A stretch of DNA of 64,000 bases from Isoetes taiwanensis (Eukaryota; Streptophyta; Lycopodiopsida; Isoetales; Isoetaceae): NCBI GenBank assembly GCA_021234155.1, contig JAJEKV010000036.1:2910996-2974995 (forward strand), written 5' to 3'. Below the pieces are notes generated by a model, which worked only from the letters and a program-made list of their open reading frames with translations, did no database searches and had not been told where the DNA came from. Below are positions 11,254 through 22,984 of this stretch, one piece after another. The first letter of the stretch is position 1, and every line of letters begins with the position of its first letter. A program made the position numbers and the translations under genes.

Positions 11254-12562
11254 TCATTTTTCCACCAGCATCCCCAAGGATATGAGAACCTTATTCCTTA
11301 CATCCTGAGGTATTGTAACTCTCGCTGTTTTACTTGGAATAGTTTTTGGAATCCACGAGTACAATACGGTTTCAATGTCTAGCCAAAGATCAGGATCACT
11401 AGGATTTCTCCTCCACCTCTTTGTCCAACAATATGAATATCTTTCTTTATCGGTGACATTACTCAACTGATGTACCGACACCACCATTCCACGCCAAGAC
11501 CTTATTGAAGTTAACATCACCTTCTTTCTTTGCAAATATCCGAGATAGTGTATCCCAACCACACCGGATAGGTCTCTAGATCTGCTGGTTTTACTACTAC
11601 AAATTGGTGGCACTCCACGCCAAGAGAAGGTTCATAACAATCCATGCCTAGATATTTTGGCCTATCCTTCTTAGGACCAACATAGTGTTTATCGATTGAG
11701 GAGGAGCATATGCCTTCACAATGCTACTAATGGTACCATCATCTTCGCTAGCACCAGCCTAATGTTTTCCACTTACTTTTAGGGAACCACCCTTCTTTCA
11801 GCTTTTCCGAGGATGTGTCTACCTCATCCAACAAGTTGATCACCTTCTTCCAATAATCTATCAATGCACGCATTAGTCTCATCTGAATTAGTTTGCCAAT
11901 GCTTGATGTAGTCATTGATGCCATCCTTAGTCAATCCCAATTGCTTGACTTCTTCGCTTGGTTTTAGAGCTTTTGTTGACCAGAGGTATCATAGGCTTGC
12001 CATTTGCATCCCCCTGTGCCAAATTTCTGCCCCACCTCTCCACTTATCCCTCCAAGGTCTCATTTTCCATTGCATGATTGGAATCCCTTCTCTCACCCAA
12101 AAGTGAATTGAAGAGGTCTAGAATGACCTTCCATGTCGAGAGCATAACCATCCACAAAACTCTTCCAATCAGGCACTTCTTCTATGAGAGATCCTATAGG
12201 AGATGGATTTGTACATCCATGAAATATTTCCAATAGCCCGGGAAAGTTGGTAACCTGTCATTGCCTCAATACATGACTATATTTTCCAAACAATGCATCC
12301 ACATCCTCATGAGTATGTCCGGCATTAGGAACCCCAAATTGACTCTTTTTAAAAATACCCACAAATGTTAAGTAGGATAGGAAAGAAAACATCCACTGCT
12401 CTTATTTTGATCAGCACAATTATCTAGTTGCAAGAGGAGCTTTTCAAGCAGATCTCGAGGTTTAGCACGAGATGTTGAAGCTCCAACATGTTCATTAGGT
12501 CCATTCCTCCTAAACCTTGCCTTGCCAAACTTTTCAATAACTGCTAGGGTTCCATCCAACAA
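11254..12562 (-). pseudogene. DUF7869-like gene relic
   Basis: From 12,562 leftward the minus strand reads LLLQLDNCADQNKSSGCFLS, then, after a frame change, GVPNAGHTHEDVDALFGKYS. An LDNC..NK segment followed by GHTHEDVD.LF is the signature I associate with DUF7869, a transposase-like domain of unknown function found in plant and animal repeat-borne genes. The middle part (12,100-11,620) is broken by several stops. The last 119 codons (11,613-11,254) are open again, with a Trp-rich basic C-terminus. Identification is from memory of the motif; the relic is clearly non-functional. Confidence 0.45.
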
Positions 12563-12599
12563 TGCACTATGTAGTGTCCGGGTTAGTCAGGATCCTCAG

Positions 12600-14260
12600 A
12601 GGGTGACCATTGTAACCCTTCGCCTAGGTACCCATGGACACTCTCAGACATCCCCAACCCAAACCAGACCTGCACCTGCACTCGCACAAATACTGCCCGA
12701 CATGCCCACTTGGGAGGAGCATATAGGCGCCCATCACAAGAAGAGACCTAGACCTAGCAGCCAAAGTTAAGGGAGAAGCCTCTTCCATGAAGAAGGAGGC
12801 TCGCAGGTAAAGGCTCAAAGCGGGAAGCTCACCGGCCGCCAAAGACAAGATGCACTCCAGCCTTTTGCACCTCATTAATCGATTCCCACAAGGATGGCGC
12901 ACTGGGCCATGCCATGAGAGGTGGAGACAAACAAAGCGATGGTTGAGGATCACACCACCAGATCTCACACCGCGTAAGAGCAACAAGCCTCCGTCCCCCA
13001 AGTGCTTAAGAAGCAACCGCTATAGTAAGGCAACAGCTTGCGTGCATTGAGACCCGCGCAACAATTGCTTGACAAGATTCGCTTTTGTTGCGCTTTGAAA
13101 GGGAGCAGGATAGCCGTGACTTTGCTGGCCTCCGGCACAAATAGACACCATGTCTACCGTGAGATGAAGTTATAATGAAGGACAAGGAGAGAATTGAGCG
13201 TGAGATGGTCACCGATATCTCCCGCCTTAAATCGCACATTGCAGATGTCATTGCCACTGTGGAGCATTTTCGTGATAGCAACTAACGAAAAGTCGGGCTT
13301 GCTACAAAGCAGCCCTCCGTAACGAGATCAGCACAATGGAGATCACCTTCACATCGATTGATGATGTAATTGCCTCTAGGATACGAAGTTGGAACAGCAT
13401 TCCCTTGTTCAAGAGCAAGAGGCACACCCATCTACTTAGAAGCTACAATCCAACAGGAAAGGACTCCATGCCAATGCACACGCAGGCCTTGCAAAATTGT
13501 GTATCCGAAGTTGAGCTGGGCAGTAAACAATTCTAGCAGGAGTCGAGCTCTCTGGCCCGTAAGGCGGAGGCAATCTCGTGCACCTCACCGCCACCCATGC
13601 TCAAGCACCCATGCTAAGTCGGGCCCTAGGTGTGCACCATGATGCCCTACTTCACATTCCCTCCACACCAATAGGGACCTCCGTTTCATGGACATCTGGA
13701 CAAAGCCTTCAACTCATGACAAAGAGCCGTACATGCTGTCCCAACAAACATTGATCCACGCGGAGCTTAGTGAACGCAGCATAAAAAGGTCATAATTTGG
13801 TGATCCGTGGCCTGCCGGAAGAAGAGGGAGAGAATCTCATTCACCCACTCCGTGCATGCGATCATCAATCGTATGACATTGCCTCGGCCTGTATTATTAT
13901 TGCTCGAGCCACCGCCATGGTGCTCGACGCCCCGCCTACAACCGTATTGTCATATTCACAAGAGCGATATGCAAGTACGAATGCCATACCGCGCTGGGGG
14001 CAAGCAATTGAAGTGAACATCCTTGTATGTGGACCGAGACCTCACCCCACCAAGAACAAGAGTCCCCCAGGCATGAGCTCACCAAGGTTCGAGGCATTGT
14101 CGCCAAGGAGGAGCTGCGGACGAAGTTCGAGGCAAGATGCACATTTTTCGCCACCAAATGTTGCTGCAGACCCTCCGGGCCATTCACTGCAGCCCCCACC
14201 TCCTCCGGGATCATGCTCCTCCACCGCCCGCTCCAGCCCTTGCTTGCCCCGCCACCGCCA
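12600..14260 (+). pseudogene. LINE ORF1 relic (coiled coil + RRM-type)
   Basis: Plus-strand frames, repeatedly shifted, give a coiled-coil segment near 13,200 (KDKERIEREMVTDISRLKSH), then NLVIRGLPEEEGEN near 13,795. Near 14,023 comes LYVDRDLTPPRTRV, then LTKVRGIVAKEELRTKFEAR. The order (coiled coil, N.VIRGLPE core, then (V)..DLTP.R with a basic tail) is that of the RRM/C-terminal-domain ORF1 proteins (Transposase_22 type) of L1-like LINEs in animals and some plants, unlike the DUF4283 ORF1 at 34.5 kb. It may belong to the same lineage as the reverse transcriptase at 16.5-18.7 kb, but it is not contiguous with it. The 3' side abuts the leader of LTR-2. Confidence 0.5.
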
Positions 14261-14301
14261 CTACTCCTCGGGCCATCTTTGCTCTTGGTCACCAAGAACA
14301 T

Positions 14302-14313
14302 TGCTCGATACCA
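14302..14313 (-). promoter_or_regulatory. Primer-binding site beside LTR-2
   Basis: Minus strand TGGTATCGAGCA, one base shorter than the tRNA-Met complement beside LTR-1. The identical variant and about 40 bp of following leader (CTTGG..CCAAGA) occur beside LTR-4 at 60,001, so the two copies belong to one subfamily. Confidence 0.55.
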
Positions 14314-14314
14314 C

Positions 14315-14664
14315 CGCGGACGCCCCTACCCATATATACTGCACTTCCATCAGATACAAACAGAGTTCATCCCCCATACCAGCCCAATAACCGGGCAGGT
14401 GGTCCTCCACGCGACACCGCAACCTTGATGAGTTCCAAGGGGAAGAATGAAGGGTCATTTACCCTGCCTCCTCGTGGTCGCACCTAGTCGGCGAAGCGCA
14501 AACATACATGTCGTAAGATACAACATCAATATCACATACCACCTCGAAGGATGGCACATCACATATCTGAATAGACAAAGATCAGTACATCACATGGGGA
14601 ATCCTACCCAAGGCTCAGACTCAAGGGGATGACTGACGGCTTGGGTCTCCAGAGGACATCGTAC
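14315..14664 (-). repeat. LTR-2, truncated LTR (3' part only)
   Basis: The sequence matches the reverse complement of LTR-3 at about 47,330-47,674. Shared blocks include GAGTTCATCCCCCATACCAG, CACCGCAACCTTGATGAGTTC, AACATCAATATCACATACCA and the CATCACATGGGGAATCCTAC block. On the minus strand it ends at GGGGCGTCC, the eroded counterpart of GGGGACGTCACA. The upstream two-thirds of the LTR (U3 and promoter) are missing beyond 14,664. Confidence 0.7.
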
Positions 14665-14889
14665 TGAATTGAAGGACGAATTTGTGCTTTTTTGGGGTAC
14701 ATTTTAGATGTACATCAAGATACTATGGTTTGTCGTTTTGTGTCAGATATGCAATGATTGCAAGATCATCCCCGACAAGTGTTCCCCGAAATTTTGGTTA
14801 ACCAATCAACCACCGAACCAATTCGAATGGATCCGTCCCTCCCTTCCGAAATTCCCCTTTCACAGATCTAACACCAATGAATTTAAGTA

Positions 14890-15600
14890 AGCAAACACAT
14901 GCCAATTGAATCTACAAGAAATACAAATCAATTTCAACTGTTCATGGAGGGTGAGAATTCCAATGGAAGTGATGGTTCTAAGCGCAAGTATGCCGACATT
15001 GGGTTGTTATGCCACAAAACAAATAAAGCAAAAGCGGTTGATGTGTCGGTGGATTGCATCCTCGCTTGCTGGCAAACGCCTGGCCCCAGATCAAAGATTA
15101 GTTTTTGTGCTCGCTTTGTTGCAAGATGAGGCTTTTTTCTTTTTTCGAACCTCAGAATTGGAAATCCTTCCGGGTTATTGTTATGAAATCAATGATCAGA
15201 AACTTCAAAGATGGGCTTCAAGAAGTAAAGTCCGCTAATAGCAAAGATAAATTGGCTGCAAAACATTCAGTGTTATCAATGATTGTTGGAAAAAAGGAGA
15301 TATAAACAAGAATGTTTCTTCAAAATTGCTAAAGATACAACCAAGAAATTTATCCAAAGCCGCAAAGAAGAAGGAAGATAATGTCATTAAGTGGAGCAAA
15401 TGTATGGGCTTTTGGTGAAGGATGCCAAGATCAAATAGAATCGATGATTCAATCAAATGTCGTTCGTGGAATTTTGGCTTGACAATACCAAAGTTTCACC
15501 AAAGGTTAGAGATGTCATGAAGAGGAGAACACAAGCAATACAATACCTTGATATCTCACTGTGTTTGCTCTTGTAATTGAATCAATTCAGTTTTGGAGAT
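14890..15600 (+). pseudogene. Degenerate coding relic, unrecognised
   Basis: Three plus-strand frames each hold short protein-like runs (GSKRKYADIGLLCHKTNKAK, then RLAPDQRLVFVLALLQDEAF, then SANSKDKLAAKHSVLSMIVG), joined only by frame changes. I recognise no domain. The relic sits upstream of, and on the same strand as, the WSDGC-family relic at 18.9 kb and may be its 5' end, the two now split by the LINE at 16.5-18.7 kb. That link is inference. Confidence 0.25.
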
Positions 15601-15839
15601 TATGTTTTCTTCCAAAATTCTTTCATGACTTTCTTCTCAGACATTCTAGTTCTCGTTCGAAAGTGACCGTTAATGAATACACATGGTTTTCATGAAATGT
15701 ATTGCATTTTACATTGTTTACATTTTTACATTGTTTACATAGTAGCAGAAAAATCTTGCAAAGTTGATGTGCTATTAGGTACTTTTTAGACGCACATCCA
15801 TTAACACTTACATGTCCATGCAGCTGCATTTACATGTAC

Positions 15840-16145
15840 TTGAATATCAAAATTACATCATTTTACATTTTAGTGTACTTTTCGTGTAATGAAGCCAAAC
15901 AAATCATACATATGTACATTAGTTGTACTAATATTGTAACATTAATGTGATGTACTAATATTGAACATTAATTAGATGTACATTAGATGTACACCGGATG
16001 TACATTGATGTACATTGATGTACAAGAATGCATCGCTGGAACTGCTATCGTATTATTAGATGTACCGATGTACATTAGATGTACATTAGATGTATAAAGA
16101 ATGCATCAATGGAACTGTTGGATGGACATTTTATGTACATAGAAC
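15840..16145. repeat. TGTACAT-rich tandem repeat
   Basis: Dense, irregular repetition of the palindrome TGTACA in units such as GATGTACATTA. A longer 50-60 bp unit containing AGAATGCATC(G/A).TGGAACTG is present twice (about 16,025 and 16,098). Similar TGTACA clusters occur at 21.1, 24.9-25.3, 26.8 and 55.6-55.8 kb. Confidence 0.65.
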
Positions 16146-16449
16146 ATACATTAATTGTACAATAGTATAGTTCAATACTCTTTTGGCATCCGTTGCCGAC
16201 ATCATTTTGCTAACATGGTCTTTAATGCTTTTGTTATTGCAACCGAGCTTTATCAACAGCTTGTATATCGTAATCCCCGATACCAAAATCGCCTTCGACA
16301 GCTCGAAAGTATTCAAACCCGATTGCATAAGGAAATTGAAGGAGAATGAGAATGAGAATGAGAATGATTTTTTATCGCCCAATCGAGGCCAATCGACCTA
16401 TGGGACCCATATGAGCGCAAAGAAACTTATTACCGTCCGGTTAAAAACC

Positions 16450-18740
16450 CCACCTCAAGGGTTTTCGAGGGAAAACCGCGGGCGTAATAAGAATGCTATC
16501 AAACCGCATAAGTATACATCAATGTTTATATACATGTCAAGTGTGCCCGAGGACATAGCTGATCTCGCATGTCCATAACCTCCTCGAAGATATGATCCCA
16601 AAGACCCGCACGGATGCCGTGGCTCAATGTCACATGTAACGGCCGCCGTGCCCGACCAACTCAAAGATATCGTGGTCCGAATTTGATCATATGCCGGGCA
16701 ACTTTGAAGGGTATGAGATTCATCCTCAATGACTCCCATTTGGCAAAGATTGACAGAGCCTCGCCCGGCGTGGCTCACCAATCCATCCGCCCGTCTCAAT
16801 TCAAGATGATGTGCCCTCGCAGGCGAATGGAGGCAATGAGTTCGGCGCTTTTCATGGGCAAGTGGGTACGCAGGTAGCATTGCGGGCCTCGCTCCAATGC
16901 GGATTTATGTGGCGCTGGTAGTGTGTCGCTTTGACTGCTCAAGGGCATTAGCATCCCAAAGCTTGCCGAGGAAGCAATCGCCAAGATATTGCCTCAAGCT
17001 ATGGTATGACCGCCTCGCTTTGCACATGTATGCACCTCGTTCCTGCACATTCCATCTAGCCAACCATTGAGCTCTCTTTTCCCTCCAAAGAGGCCTTGAG
17101 CGCGCGGCTCCATTGCCATGATATAAGCTAGTTTAGGGAGACGAAAGCACGCCCATATTGACCACCTTTCAAAATAGACAATGTGGCGATCAAGAAGGGC
17201 CTCCCAAGAGGCAAGAACCTGCCGCCTCCGCAGAGAATTTGATATGGGACCGTGGACTTCACCCCTAGTGCTCATACTAAGAAGGCTTTCTCGACCCGCT
17301 CCAAGTCATTCCAAGTAGCAAGTGATACCATCGGGCCCCATACTTCCACCCCCGTGATAAAAGGACGGGCTCCACTAAGACCTTGAACAAAGCGGATCGA
17401 TGGGCCCAATCATACAACTCCGCCTATGACTATTGTTTTGCATTGCATATAGTGCCTTCCAAACCGCCATTACCGTGAGTCGTATGATGTGTCCCAAAGG
17501 CATAGTAGAAGGAAACTCCACTCCCAAATATTTGTATGTGGATGCAACTTCCACATTTTGGCCTCAGAATCGAAGGAGGGGACCCTCTACCGACGTGGAA
17601 GATGATATGAAACCACCTTAGTCTTGGGCCAAAGTTGACGCGATATCGGGCCGCCATGTATCGTGTCCAGAGCATCGAGATGTCGCTGCATGTCCGGCTG
17701 GTGTGTAAGCTAGGAGGTCCACATCATCAGCATATATTAACCGGCCCGATGATCCGATAGAGAAGGTGAGCTCCATCGCCCCCATTATCGCAAGCCAGCT
17801 CCAATTGATCAATGTAAAGCCCAAACAATGTTGGGGAGACAGGCATCCCCATTTTAACCCCGACATCGCTATCAAATGGTTGGTTTGTTGGCCTGCAACC
17901 CACCCGAGCATCTTTCGTGATAGCTCTGCATTAATCGCATTCTCAAATCTACAGAACCCCAAATTGCAGCCTTTACCCATAGTTTTTCCCGAGGTACGTT
18001 GTCAAACGCCTTCGCGAAAATCCACAAAGCAACAATATAGATCCCGACTGGGTTCCCGCCTGTCTTCAATCGAGTTCACAACGGAAGATGTGGTCAATGG
18101 TTGAGGCCGGGTCCAATCCCGCCTGGGTGAGGGCCCGCCTCTCACGCTTTCCGCGGGCCTTGGCCAACCGGCCGCTTCGAGAATCCCAAGAAGCAATTTT
18201 GCAAACACCGAATCGACCATGATTGTTCGATAATTGGTCGGGCAAAGGTGGGTCACCGCCTTTATATATGGGAACAACTCGCTATTGGTCCACCGCAATG
18301 GAAACCCTTCAGTAATGCCTTGTTGAACAAGGCGGTCAAGATCGGTATTATGGACGGCCCGCCCACTTAAGCAATTCTCGCACCGCATGCCATCCAAGTC
18401 TGGGGCTTTCCCATTGGCAAGACGCCGCAAGCCTTGTTCCACGTCCGAATCAGGATTTCCAAAGACGGGCCTTCTTGCAAGGGTAATGCCGCATGTGCAC
18501 CCCGAGGGTCGATAACTGTTGCAAGTATTGTCTCCACCGCCGGGAGTGATATTCCCCGGTGGGCTCAGATCGCTTTCTAAGAACCCTTCGCCGTAAGGTC
18601 CTAGGATGACGCTCCAGAGGTAAAACATTTCCCTTTGATGCTACCGCAATGTACCTGGCTTTCTTTAGCTTTAAGGAAGATGTAATCGCCCGGACCGCAT
18701 GTGGGAGAGAAACACATGTTGTTGTGTCAAACATGAGCAA
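16450..18740 (-). pseudogene. Non-L1 LINE ORF2 relic (reverse transcriptase)
   Basis: On the minus strand, reverse transcriptase blocks appear in order across shifted frames: NGKAPDLDGM (about 18,410), NYRTIMVDSVFAKLLLGILE (about 18,210), FVDF..AFDNVPREKLWVK (about 18,000), LKWGCLSP (about 17,840), then LIYADDVDLLAY (about 17,710). The catalytic YADD is kept. The C-terminal zinc motif EDESHTLQSCPAYDQIR is near 16,690. Block wording (VDFR.AFD.VPR, YADDV.LLA) differs from the plant L1 at 39-41 kb and resembles LINEs of non-seed plants and algae. Many frameshifts; dead. It interrupts the plus-strand relics at 14.9-15.6 and 18.9-20.5 kb. Confidence 0.7.
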
Positions 18741-18939
18741 GCAGATCCCGTATGTAAAAGGCCTTCAATGATATGAGGAGATCCCTACATGTTAATTGCA
18801 CTTGCCGCCGCAGGTCTGCGGCATCCCAAAGAAAAACAATGGAGTATGTCAAGCAAACAAGAAGACTTTTGATAATGTTAGTATATCTTGTGGAGGTCAA
18901 CAGCTTTGGTAGAAATATGTGACTGATGAATGGCATAAA

Positions 18940-20485
18940 CTAAAATGCATCAAAGGTGAATGTGATGAATGTCGAAAGTGAAGAAATTAGACATCCGGTC
19001 CAAACGAGGAAGATGGAATTGTAATGTGGACTGCAAGTATATGCATATGTCAATGAGCCATCCAAAAAGGGTACATCCGTAGGCTTAGATTAGTTGATCG
19101 TAATGACAAAGCATCCGCTTTGTTAAAGAACATGAAAAATCAGCTTGCTAAGTTTACGATCATAACTTTACAAAAGACATCGGCAGAGAGCAAACAGCTT
19201 TAAAAAGATGTGTTGAGAAACTCCCGGATAATAGCGTGTTGTCTGTTGTTGACTTTGTAAGAGAACTACACATTGAAACCAGGGACGTAATGCAATCCGA
19301 AAGCATTGGAATCGGATCAAATTAGTATTTTGGTCCATATTTCAATGATGAAAATAGAAGGTAAGCTTAAAAAAACAAAGGCATTTCTATGTTTCAGATG
19401 ACAGAAGCATGACACTCATTTTGTGCAACATGGTTTTAAATTACATTTGGGGTGGCTTAAGAATAATGGAGGTGGACACATAAACCTTCATTGTGTGGTC
19501 GGATGGTTGTGCATCTCAATTCAAATCAAGACGGCATGGTATGGAATCAGAGATACCATGTTGAAAATAAAATTCGAAAGTGATATGGAATTTCTTTTGA
19601 TCCGCCATGGGAAAGGCACACATGATGGCGTAGGCTGGTATAGCAAAGTTGTGGCTTAAGAGCGAAAGCAGAGAAAACAAAATGGCATGCCAAAGGAAAG
19701 TGTAAAATACCAGCAGTTTTTAAGGGCCAAGGAATCGGATTGTGAAAGGGTGTTTTGGGAGGTTGGAAAACAGATGTGAACAGTAAAAGAAGCATTCAAT
19801 TGCAAGACTTTACCCGGTACTCGCCAGATACATCTCGTGGTCAACTATAAACCCAAAGAGATCCAACAAAGTTGCTATGCGACCACACTTTCGCTTTTGT
19901 GATGCTTGCATGAACTTCAATTGGTTGAATTGTGAGAACATTAAACATTGTGGAGAATGGTCTCTAAAGTTTGGAGCCCACAGATCATATTACCTCTCGT
20001 GGTTGAAGTTGAAAATGATGTGGATGTTTTGTATGTAGAGGAAGAGGTCGGTTTAGATGACATCAGAGTCGCTTTCAGATGTATTTGTGTCTTTTGCAAA
20101 GCACTGCACAATGTGGAAGGTGTTTCATACTATGTTCTCATGTGCACCGTGGAAAAGCATGCATTGGAAGAAGATTCAATTGATGACTATGGAAATGAAT
20201 ACTCACGGGCACTAGTGTCATTGAAGGACAATATTATGAACTAATCCCCGTGCCGCCACAATAAGTATAAACCGCCTCCTACTAAGAATGTTTTGGTACC
20301 GCAGACTGTGGATTGGGGTTCAATCCCATTCAAGAAAGTAAAACACAAGTCAAGGGGGCAAGCACAGCATTTCACTTGCCAGATGAAGTCCATGAGACAT
20401 TGCATTAGAGGAAATTTGAGATCTCATTTCATCCCCATAAGAATCCTCCAATGGAATGGCTACCCTCTATTAACGCATTAATGCA
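18940..20485 (+). pseudogene. WSDGCASQFK-family gene relic
   Basis: Plus-strand fragments in order: HNFTKDIGREQTALKRCVEK (about 19,165), DFVRELHIETRDVMQSES (about 19,250), then VVWSDGCASQFKSRR (about 19,497, reading across a frame change), WNFF plus HGKGTHDGVG (about 19,588-19,640). After these come VEVENDVDVLYVEEEVGLDD and SYYVLMCTVEKHALEEDSID (about 20,000-20,200). The run D.. (M)Q..(S/A)..(W)SDGCA.QFK...HGKG..DG.G is a domain I recall from repeat-borne genes of animals and plants with no assigned function, possibly transposase-like. Stops and shifts make it a pseudogene. It converges with the minus-strand RING/Ulp1/FCP1 relics at 21.3-26.6 kb. Confidence 0.45.
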
Positions 20486-21309
20486 AAGACCAACAACTTC
20501 ATTGTTGTTGTTTCCATAACTTTTGATCCACTTGTCAAAATGTTGTATGCTTGTTGCATTAAATGCGGAATGAAAAGATCTTTCCAATGATATATGGTTA
20601 TGATGTATTTCAATATGGTCATATGCTAACCTTAAAAAATATAATTTTTGCTTATTTCTTATATATTTATATCGTAAAAGATGTATGAATGGGTTATCAC
20701 TAGATAGATCTTGTGAAGACGAACCCATTGCTACAAAAAAAGTTTTTGAATCGGAGTTCGGATCAAAAGTTATAATGAAAAAATGATTCTATTGTGAAGT
20801 TAGTTGTAAAAAATGCATTAATTACAGTGTCGCCACATAATAATGGAATGAGATATACGGAGCTCTTCTCTTATTGGACAGCTTTTAAAAAGTCGACATG
20901 GCATTTTAAGCATCCCTTAATGGGACAAAATGTGATCTCATTTTTCCTCTAATGTTATCACAACTTCCAAAGAATTGTAGATGACATGGACTAAGTCGAT
21001 CCAGAGTACTTTCCGTAAATATTGTAATACTTTGTTCATATAAAAGATAAGAACTCAAGAACATGACTACTTCGTATGCATTATGTACATCAATGTATTA
21101 TAAGATGTACAACAAATGTACATCTTATGTACATCTCGTTGTACATTCCGTAAATATTATAAAAATTTCTCAAGTGTAAGTTGATTAGAATTGAACACAA
21201 GAAAGTTGAATTGCATAAACATTAAAAAATAGTTTCACCATGGCAAAGATAAGAAATGGACAGGTTTTCATGTACAAATGGTTGATATATTTATATTGTG
21301 GACATAAAT
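20486..21309. other. AT-rich spacer with TGTACA repeats
   Basis: No supported gene. A TGTACA cluster lies at 21,085-21,150, like those at 15.8 and 24.9 kb. The spacer separates convergent relics. Confidence 0.35.
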
Positions 21310-21775
21310 ACAACACACCCAAAATGAGCATGGCTAATAATTCATGACCAAGCTTCAAAATGTCGTTGGGAGCCCGATATCTTATGACTATTGCATCATG
21401 TCTTCCAGCCCAATCGAGAGGTGAAGAGATATCCTCTAAAGCAAGAGTCCATGCGGTTTCTATAGCACGCGCCATCGCAAAACCTTTCCATCCTACATGG
21501 CCTCGCATCTTCCAGACACGTGCCTTCCCCAAGGGTTGTGCAACAAGTGATTTGTCGCCAATATACATTTCATGGTTGCTCGCTCCTCATAATTTTCAAT
21601 TTGCTCAACCTTTTCCCAAAGTTCGTGAACAAAGAAAAGATAGAGGCTTATAATCGGTCCCCAACCCTATGTACTTGCAGCTTTGTGTTGGTTTGTATTA
21701 CCTCCGGGTGCAGCAGTAACTCTATCTCTTAGTTTCTTAATAGTCTTTTGTGTTTCAACCATTCATCTACAAAGC
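21310..21775 (-). pseudogene. Unrecognised exon relic downstream of FCP1-like relic
   Basis: Minus-strand frames read VETQKTIKKLRDRVTAAPGG (about 21,765), then FVHELWEKVEQIENYEERA (about 21,628), then, after a frame change, VWKMRGHVGWKGFAMARAIE (about 21,510) and LDWAGRHDAIVIRYRAPNDI. The first part looks coiled-coil; the rest is unknown. Strand and position suggest C-terminal exons of the gene at 22.0-26.6 kb, or a separate neighbour. Confidence 0.3.
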
Positions 21776-21999
21776 AAATGAAGATCACTTAATTATGTAT
21801 ACACACTCATAATTGTACCAATAAGAAAGACAAGAAAAACAGAGTACTCAAGTGCAATGAACAAAAACTTTGATACATATATTCATAACATTTGAATTTG
21901 TACATCGGGCCAAAGTCTGTACCAACAATGGGCGGGCCGAGAGGCCAATAACATGATGGCGCTTTCTCCATTCCTTGTTCAGATATTGACTAAATTTAG

Positions 22000-22560
22000 G
22001 CAAATAGAGCACCCAAGTTGTCGCCATAGTTTGCCAAAGAAAAATTGTTCCACCCGCCTCGATATGCTATCCGGCCGCGATTAGTCATTGGATGCTCTTT
22101 CACATAAACTATACCATCTTCGCCATTTTGAATCCATTAAGCCATGGAATGAGCTCCATGACAAGCAACTGGTCACCACCGCCTAATATCGGTGTCCAAG
22201 AGAAAGGACATATGTAGCTCAGGCCAGATTCAAAGTGGATTTGTATCTTTCGGGTCGCCGATCGAATCAGATGTCCATAGTACTGGGTACTCTTTCCATA
22301 CCACAGCCTAATGGTTTCACAAACAACCCCTTTGAGGTTCAAGAGGGTGTATGTGTGGCGTAGTCCAACACCGCCCCCGGTCAGAACAAACTTCAGCTTT
22401 TATGGAAAAAGCATCACAAATATGTTCCACAATTGGGTGAAGATTTTTAGAAGTGAGTGAAGACCAGATGGCAACATCAAACCCTTCTCTTACAAATGCT
22501 AACAAAGGATGCTAACCCCGCCCGCAAAGAAAAAACCTCGCTTCCTATATTAAATTGAAG
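22000..22560 (-). pseudogene. FCP1-like (NIF/HAD) phosphatase domain relic
   Basis: The minus strand reads AFVREGFDVAIWSSLTSKNL, then, after a frameshift near 22,330, LWYGKSTQYYG and LSYICPFSWTP, then QLLVMELIPWLNGFKMAKMV followed by YVKEHPMTN. The order (F....FDVAIWSS.T..N, LLID-equivalent segment, P..W..., L...L.PWL.GL, Y....P) is that of FCP1/NIF-type phosphatase domains, which act on phosphoserine, as in the RNA polymerase II tail. The segment for the catalytic DxDx(T/V) loop lies upstream of 22,560 and is not recognisable. It aligns block for block with the plus-strand domain at 31.7-32.3 kb. Clearly broken. Confidence 0.55.
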
Positions 22561-22984
22561 CTCATCTTTCCGATCTGTTGGTATCTTGAGTTAATATTTT
22601 CATTCTTGTGCACACTCTTTGCCCAACACGTAATTTAAGTCAAAGATAATGAGCTTTTCCCCTAATTAGATGATTCATTGCCAAAGAAGAAAACACTTGA
22701 GATTCACAATTTATAATTACATTTCAGATTCACACAATTGAGAAAACACATTGATAATTACACGATTGTTATTTGCATTGTGTAAGTGAGACAAATAAAT
22801 TAATTTTTTCATTACTTATTGAGTACAAAGAAGCTCTGAGCATGGCTCATACAAAACTCAGAATTTACAAACAAGTCAAAGGGACTATCTACCCGGTGGT
22901 AGGAACAACCGCTTGTATATTCATCTCGCCTTCTACAATTAATGCCTCCATTAGATGATCCCTCCGCGACTTGGCATAGGCATC

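Noticed and set aside
12624-13016. Minus-strand 130-codon frame
   Set aside because: It is antisense to the LINE ORF1 relic and has no family resemblance.
13936-14301. Minus-strand 121-codon frame starting beside the LTR-2 primer site, as a gag start
   Set aside because: Gly/Ser-rich, antisense to better-supported ORF1 sequence, and not similar to the leader of LTR-4 beyond about 50 bp.
20293-20350. tRNA-like TTGGGGTTCAATCCC
   Set aside because: No box A at the right distance and no acceptor stem; lies in the coding relic of the WSDGC family.
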